Assembly: GCA_024688095.1 (NCBI GenBank)
Contig: JAILEJ010000293.1
Location: forward strand, 1 to 7,715
Source of the DNA: Butyrivibrio sp.
Lineage (GTDB): Bacteria; Bacillota; Clostridia; Lachnospirales; Lachnospiraceae
Reading direction: 5' to 3'
DNA: 7,715 bases
In this document: piece by piece, positions 5,119 to 7,715 of the stretch
Layout: the number at the start of each line of letters is the position of its first letter
Numbering within the stretch: position 1 is the stretch's first letter
Program-made: the position numbers and the translations under genes
The notes under the pieces: model-generated
Database searches by the model: none
Seen by the model: only the letters and a program-made list of their open reading frames with translations
Told to the model about the DNA's origin: nothing

Positions 5119-6555
5119 ATGAGTGTACAGGTAGAAAAGCTCGAGAAGAGCATGGCTAAACTTACAATCGAAGTTGCAGCAGATGAGCTTGAGAAAGCTA
5201 TCCAGAAAGCATACGAGAAGAATAAGAACAAGATCACAATTCCAGGTTTCCGTAAAGGAAAAGCTCCTCGTAAGCTTATTGAGCAGATGTATGGTAAGGG
5301 TGTATTCCTTGAAGACGCTGCTAACGAAGTAATCAATGAAGAATATCCAAAGGCAGTTGAAGAGTGCGGAGAAGAAGTTGTATCTAATCCTAAGATCGAG
5401 GTAACTCAGGTTGAAGCAGGTAAGAACTTTATCTTCACAGCTGAAGTTGCATTAAAGCCACCAGTTAAGCTTGGAAAATATAAGGGCGTTGAAGTAGATA
5501 AGATAGATACAAAGGTTACAGATGAGGAAGTAGACGCTGAAATAGATAATGAGAGAGGCAAGAATGCCAGAACTGTTGATGTTACAGACAGAGCAGTTAA
5601 GAATGGTGATATGGTTTCTCTTAACTTTGAAGGATTTGTTGATGGAGAAGCTTTCGAAGGTGGAAGAGGAGAAGATTATCCTCTTACAATCGGTTCAGGT
5701 GCATTTATTCCTGGATTTGAAGAACAGCTTATCGGTGCTGAAATCGACAAAGAAGTTGAAGTTAATGTAACATTCCCAGAAGAATATCAGGCTCCTGAAC
5801 TTGCAGGTAAGGAAGCTGTATTTAAGTGTGTTATCAAGGGTATTCAGGAAAAAGAACTTCCAGAACTTGATGATGAATATGCTAGTGATCACTCTGAGTT
5901 TGAGACAGTTAAGGAATACAAAGAAGACGTTAAGAAGAAACTCGAGAGCAGAAAAGAAGCAGATGCTAAGAATAAGAAAGAAGAACAGGCTCTTAAGGCT
6001 GTTATCGAAGATTCTGAGATGGAACTTCCAGAAGCTATGGTTGAGACACAGCAGAGACAGATTGTTAATGAGTTCGCTCAGAGACTTCAGTATCAGGGAC
6101 TTGCACTTGATCAGTACCTTCAGTATTCAGGAAGCTCTGTAGAGAAGATGATTGAGCAGGTTAAGCCTCAGGCTATCGAAAGGATTCAGTCAAGACTTGT
6201 TCTTGAAGCTATCGTTGCAGCTGAAAAGCTTGAAACATCAGATGAAGAGCTTGAAGCTGAACTTCAGAAGATGGCAGATCAGTACAAGATGGAACTCTCT
6301 AAGGTTAAGGAACTTGTTGGAGAGAATGAGCAGAAGACAATGCGTATGGATCTTGCTGTACGTAAGGCTGCTGATTTCCTTGTTGAGAATGCAAAAGAAG
6401 TAGCTGCAAAGAAGACAACAAAGAAAGCTGCTAAAAAGGATGATGAAGAAGCTCCTAAGAAGACAGCTGCAAAGAAAACAACAAAGAAAGCTAAGGACGA
6501 TGAAGAGGCTCCTAAGAAGACAACTAGAAAGAAAAAGACAGAAGACGCTGAATAA
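5119..6555 (+). CDS. tig: Trigger factor, ribosome-associated chaperone and prolyl isomerase
   Basis: Trigger factor docks at the ribosome exit tunnel, shields nascent chains and catalyses proline isomerisation. The ribosome-binding signature GFRKGKAP is at residues 43-50. The FKBP-type domain spans roughly 160-247, with NGDMVSLNFEGFVDG, GSGAFIPGFEEQLIG and VTFPEEY motifs. The helical substrate-binding domain occupies roughly 113-149 and 248-426. At 478 residues it is about 50 longer than the E. coli or B. subtilis proteins. The excess is a lysine-rich tail from about 427, containing two near-identical units (see the repeat entry). The start codon follows AGGAGG at a slightly long 12-base spacing, but MSVQVEKLEKS is the normal family opening. 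The gene is monocistronic by its own promoter and terminator, and precedes clpP and clpX as in many Firmicutes. Confidence 0.97.
   Translation: MSVQVEKLEKSMAKLTIEVAADELEKAIQKAYEKNKNKITIPGFRKGKAPRKLIEQMYGKGVFLEDAANEVINEEYPKAVEECGEEVVSNPKIEVTQVEAGKNFIFTAEVALKPPVKLGKYKGVEVDKIDTKVTDEEVDAEIDNERGKNARTVDVTDRAVKNGDMVSLNFEGFVDGEAFEGGRGEDYPLTIGSGAFIPGFEEQLIGAEIDKEVEVNVTFPEEYQAPELAGKEAVFKCVIKGIQEKELPELDDEYASDHSEFETVKEYKEDVKKKLESRKEADAKNKKEEQALKAVIEDSEMELPEAMVETQQRQIVNEFAQRLQYQGLALDQYLQYSGSSVEKMIEQVKPQAIERIQSRLVLEAIVAAEKLETSDEELEAELQKMADQYKMELSKVKELVGENEQKTMRMDLAVRKAADFLVENAKEVAAKKTTKKAAKKDDEEAPKKTAAKKTTKKAKDDEEAPKKTTRKKKTEDAE
6403..6522 (+). repeat. tig: Tandem repeat encoding the lysine-rich tail of trigger factor
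   Basis: Unit 1 (6403-6465, residues 429-449) begins AAKKTTKKAAKK and ends DDEEAPKKT. Unit 2 (6466-6522, residues 450-468) repeats it as AAKKTTKKAK then DDEEAPKKT, two residues shorter. A third partial basic stretch (TRKKK) follows. The pattern of Lys/Ala/Thr runs alternating with an acidic DDEEAP block resembles histone H1-like bacterial tails and should be disordered. The DNA copies differ at synonymous sites, so the duplication is not brand new. Confidence 0.85.
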
Positions 6556-6577
6556 TTTATTTGTTGCTTGAACATAT

Positions 6578-6620
6578 AAAGAGGTAGAACAATAAAATGT
6601 TTTACCTCTTTTTTATTTTT
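6578..6620 (+). terminator. Rho-independent terminator after tig
   Basis: AAAGAGGTAGAACA (6578-6591) pairs along all 14 positions (one G-T) with TGTTTTACCTCTTT (6598-6611) around a six-base loop. It is followed by T-rich sequence to 6620. It lies 22 bp after the tig stop codon. Confidence 0.92.
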
Positions 6621-6730
6621 ATGATGAAGAGGACAAAGCTTTATAAAAATTTTATATTCTTTCTCTTGATGAAAATCCTTCTGTGATATATCATCTAGAA
6701 CATGAGAATTTATGATAGGTACTAAAAGAC
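6621..6730. other. Intergenic stretch between the tig terminator and the clpP promoter, no gene seen
   Basis: This AT-rich stretch between the tig terminator and the clpP promoter contains only a 21-codon ATG frame at 6621-6686 without a ribosome binding site. TATCAT and ATGATA form a loose dyad near 6690-6718. I see no CtsR heptad repeat and no CIRCE element. Confidence 0.5.
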
Positions 6731-6759
6731 TTTTAAAATTATTGAATATAAAGTATAAT
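6731..6759 (+). promoter_or_regulatory. clpP: Predicted promoter of clpP
   Basis: TATAAT at 6754-6759 is a perfect -10 box. The -35 position with a 17-bp spacer is TTTTAA (6731-6736), a weak match, so the call rests on the -10 box. Transcription would start near 6765, giving a leader of about 36 bases that opens with the hairpin at 6765-6784. Confidence 0.6.
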
Positions 6760-6764
6760 ATAAG

Positions 6765-6784
6765 GTGTGTTAATTACAACACAC
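6765..6784 (+). promoter_or_regulatory. Inverted repeat at the 5' end of the clpP leader
   Basis: GTGTGTT (6765-6771) and AACACAC (6778-6784) are exact inverted repeats separated by six bases. The repeat begins at the predicted transcription start and ends close to the AGAGGG ribosome site. It could be a stabilising 5' RNA hairpin or a repressor operator; the sequence does not decide. Confidence 0.5.
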
Positions 6785-6800
6785 GGAAAGAGGGATAGCT

Positions 6801-7400
6801 ATGAGTTTAATACCATATGTCATTGAACAGACAAGTCGTGGGGAAAGATCTTATGACATTTATTCACGTCTTTTAAAAGAAAGAATTATATTCCTTGGAG
6901 AAGAGGTTAATGCAACATCTGCTAGCGTAGTTGTAGCACAGCTCTTATTCCTGGAAGCAGAAGATACTGAAAAAGATATTCATATGTACATCAATAGCCC
7001 TGGTGGTGAGATCACTTCTGGAATGGCTATTTATGATACTATGCAGTATATCAAGTGTGATGTTTCAACAATTTGTATCGGTATGGCAGCCAGCATGGGA
7101 GCATTCCTATTAGCAGGCGGAGCTAAGGGAAAGAGAATGGCACTTCCAAATGCTGAAATTATGATTCATCAGCCACTTGGTGGAACACAGGGACAGGCTA
7201 CAGAAATTGAAATTGCAGCTAAGCATATTCTCAGAACTAAAGAGAAGATGAACAGAATTATGGCTGAGAATACAGGCAGAAGTTACGAAGAAATAGCCAG
7301 AGATACTGAAAGAGATAACTGGAAGACAGCTCAGGAAGCTCTTGATTATGGCCTTATCGATTCTATTGTTACTTCACGTGCAGATGAGAAAAAAGATTGA
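6801..7400 (+). CDS. clpP: ATP-dependent Clp protease, proteolytic subunit
   Basis: ClpP is a serine protease forming a double heptameric ring that degrades proteins fed by ClpX or other Clp ATPases in the cytoplasm. The 199-residue length is standard. The catalytic triad is visible: Ser98 in GMAASMGA (94-101), His123 in MIHQPLGG (121-128) and Asp172 in ERDNW (170-174), the same numbering as B. subtilis ClpP. INSPGGEITSGMAIYDTM (64-81) and GQATEIEI (131-138, start of the handle region) are also family motifs. The N-terminus MSLIPYVIEQTSRGERSYDIYSRL begins close to the mature form. AGAGGGA lies about seven bases before the ATG. clpX follows after 81 bp and is probably co-transcribed. The upstream region lacks recognisable CtsR or CIRCE sites, so heat-shock control as in Bacillus is not evident. 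Confidence 0.98.
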   Translation: MSLIPYVIEQTSRGERSYDIYSRLLKERIIFLGEEVNATSASVVVAQLLFLEAEDTEKDIHMYINSPGGEITSGMAIYDTMQYIKCDVSTICIGMAASMGAFLLAGGAKGKRMALPNAEIMIHQPLGGTQGQATEIEIAAKHILRTKEKMNRIMAENTGRSYEEIARDTERDNWKTAQEALDYGLIDSIVTSRADEKKD

Positions 7401-7424
7401 TCAGCCTATTAGTTTTTGATACAT

Positions 7425-7467
7425 AAATGCCGATATTAATAGTGGCGTTTTATAACAAGTTTTGTTA
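7425..7467 (+). other. Two small inverted repeats between clpP and clpX
   Basis: AAATGCC (7425-7431) can pair with GGCGTTT (7444-7450) across a 12-base loop, with one G-T pair and only four T in the following stretch. TAACAA (7453-7458) pairs with TTGTTA (7462-7467) across three bases. The first is at most a weak attenuator allowing read-through from clpP to clpX; the second may be chance. Confidence 0.3.
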
Positions 7468-7481
7468 AGAATGAGGTAGAA

Positions 7482-7715
7482 ATGGCAGGAAAAAATTCCG
7501 GAGAGATTAGATGCTCTTTTTGTAATAAAACACAGGACCAGGTAAAGAAACTTATTGCCGGACCTGCAGGGGTGTACATTTGCGATGAATGTGTTGACAT
7601 TTGTGCAGATATTATAGAAGAAGAGTTTGAAGATGAGCCTATTATAAGAGATGATAAGGACATTAACCTTCTTAAGCCAGTTGAAATTAGAAATTTCCTG
7701 GATGAATATGTTATT
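7482..7715 (+). CDS. clpX: ATP-dependent Clp protease ATP-binding subunit ClpX (5' part)
   Basis: ClpX is the AAA+ unfoldase that recognises tagged substrates and threads them into ClpP. The first 78 codons are present, ending exactly at the right edge. They cover the N-terminal zinc-binding domain, with Cys11/Cys14 in CSFC and Cys34/Cys37 in CDEC. These are followed by an acidic linker (IIEEEFEDEP) and the start of the AAA+ module (LKPVEIRNFLDEYVI). The Walker A and B motifs lie beyond the window. The start is fixed by GAGGT about five bases upstream; an ATG at 7471 is closed at once by a TAG. Position 81 bp after clpP matches the conserved clpP-clpX order. Confidence 0.96.
   Translation, partial: MAGKNSGEIRCSFCNKTQDQVKKLIAGPAGVYICDECVDICADIIEEEFEDEPIIRDDKDINLLKPVEIRNFLDEYVI

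Noticed and set aside
6279..6575. 98-codon open frame on the minus strand rich in Ala, Phe, Val and Ser
   Set aside because: It is the antisense shadow of the lysine-rich tail and preceding part of tig; no ribosome binding site or independent support.
6621..6686. Possible 21-residue hydrophobic peptide (MMKRTKLYKNF opening) after the tig terminator
   Set aside because: The upstream sequence is the terminator T-run, with no ribosome binding site or promoter; chance frame.
6719..6740. Possible CtsR-like repeat in the AGGTACTAAAAGACTTTT stretch before clpP
   Set aside because: It does not contain the GTCAAA heptads of the CtsR consensus in either orientation.
1..7715. Mobile element, phage, CRISPR or novel defence system
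   Set aside because: No transposase, integrase, direct-repeat array, tRNA junction or toxin-antitoxin pair is visible; the genes present are housekeeping or metabolic families.

Overview
The window looks like chromosomal DNA of a low-GC anaerobic Firmicute, most probably a Lachnospiraceae member (Butyrivibrio, Pseudobutyrivibrio or a relative). This rests on AT-rich base composition, strong purine-rich ribosome binding sites, the Firmicute order tig-clpP-clpX, and protein styles familiar from that family. The genus is a guess.

Layout from left to right. (1) The 5' part of a minus-strand gene (1-248) encodes a small membrane-anchored protein with an Asp/Tyr-rich tail. (2) Divergent from it, across an AT-rich gap with short inverted repeats, lies a TetR-family regulator (499-1107) with a promoter and a probable autoregulatory palindrome. 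(3) Next is a probable four-gene operon: malQ (4-alpha-glucanotransferase), a LacI-family regulator, a DJ-1/PfpI-family protein and a CYTH triphosphate tunnel protein. Its gaps are only 38, 21 and 59 bp, and it ends at a strong terminator (5004-5035). A perfect 14-bp palindrome with a central CG, typical of LacI-family operators, lies just after the predicted malQ -10 element, so the LacI-family protein probably controls its own operon. (4) Last comes the protein-quality-control cluster. Trigger factor (tig) has its own promoter and terminator. After a 245-bp gap comes clpP, followed by the first 78 codons of clpX, which runs off the right edge.

How the genes fit together: MalQ remodels maltodextrins, and the adjacent LacI-type repressor probably senses a sugar from that pathway. 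The DJ-1 and CYTH genes are co-transcribed by position, but nothing in their sequences ties them to glucan metabolism. Trigger factor folds nascent chains, and ClpXP degrades or unfolds proteins; their adjacency is conserved in many Firmicutes.

I see no tRNA, rRNA, CRISPR array, insertion sequence or phage gene. I found no evidence of a wholly new system. The points most worth checking are the malQ operator/regulator pair, the repeated lysine-rich tail of trigger factor, and the Asp-rich membrane protein at the left edge.
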